Source: an uncultured archaeon (GTDB taxonomy: Archaea; Nanobdellota; Nanobdellia; Pacearchaeales; GW2011-AR1). From it: a stretch of DNA of 56,803 nt. The notes below the pieces were generated by a model that saw only the letters and a program-made list of their open reading frames with translations, did no database searches and was not told the origin of the DNA. Below are positions 56,788 to 56,803 of this stretch, piece by piece (the stretch's first letter is position 1; each line of letters starts with the position of its first letter). Where the stretch lies: positions 1 through 56,803 of the forward strand of contig CABMHR010000002.1 of assembly GCA_902386025.1 (NCBI GenBank). Reading direction: 5' to 3'. The position numbers and the translations under genes were made by a program.

Positions 56788-56803
56788 TCTGTTTTCTCCA
56801 CAT

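Noticed and set aside
1-56803. CRISPR array, rRNA genes, transposases
   Set aside because: No regularly spaced direct repeats with unique spacers, no rRNA-like conserved sequence and no recognisable transposase ORF were seen; the RecB-like ORF at 18230-19012 has no cas neighbours.

Overview
The window is a compact, AT-rich archaeal chromosome segment. The gene content (archaeal L7Ae/S28e/L24e/S6e/S10/L35Ae/L10e, aIF2-gamma, aIF5B, Kae1, archaeal DnaG, thermosome, plus bacterial-type GyrA/GyrB) suggests a DPANN lineage such as Pacearchaeota or Woesearchaeota; this is inference from content, not a database result. I support about 65 genes, five tRNAs (initiator Met, Tyr, Ser, Gly, Val), and several exported or surface proteins and small ORFs missed by the ORF track. 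Main points for follow-up: (1) an SMC-type ATPase with a Rad50-like CPLC zinc-hook motif at its exact midpoint where an SMC hinge is expected; (2) a transglutaminase-like protein separated by one in-frame TAA from a C-terminal segment resembling an outer-membrane beta-barrel, plus a second barrel-like protein elsewhere; (3) a two-copy ~50-bp hairpin element (GGTTCTTT...AAAGAACC-TACAMTGGTAGAAA) lying immediately upstream of two genes, one copy flanked by an exact 19-bp direct repeat; (4) two related TGGA-N7-TCCA dyads at the promoters of neighbouring genes including an ABC transporter operon; (5) a branched, structured intergenic RNA candidate upstream of dnaG; (6) a ~90-bp tandem array of tRNA-like units directly downstream of the initiator tRNA, which itself has a T-stem irregularity. 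No CRISPR array, rRNA or transposase was seen.
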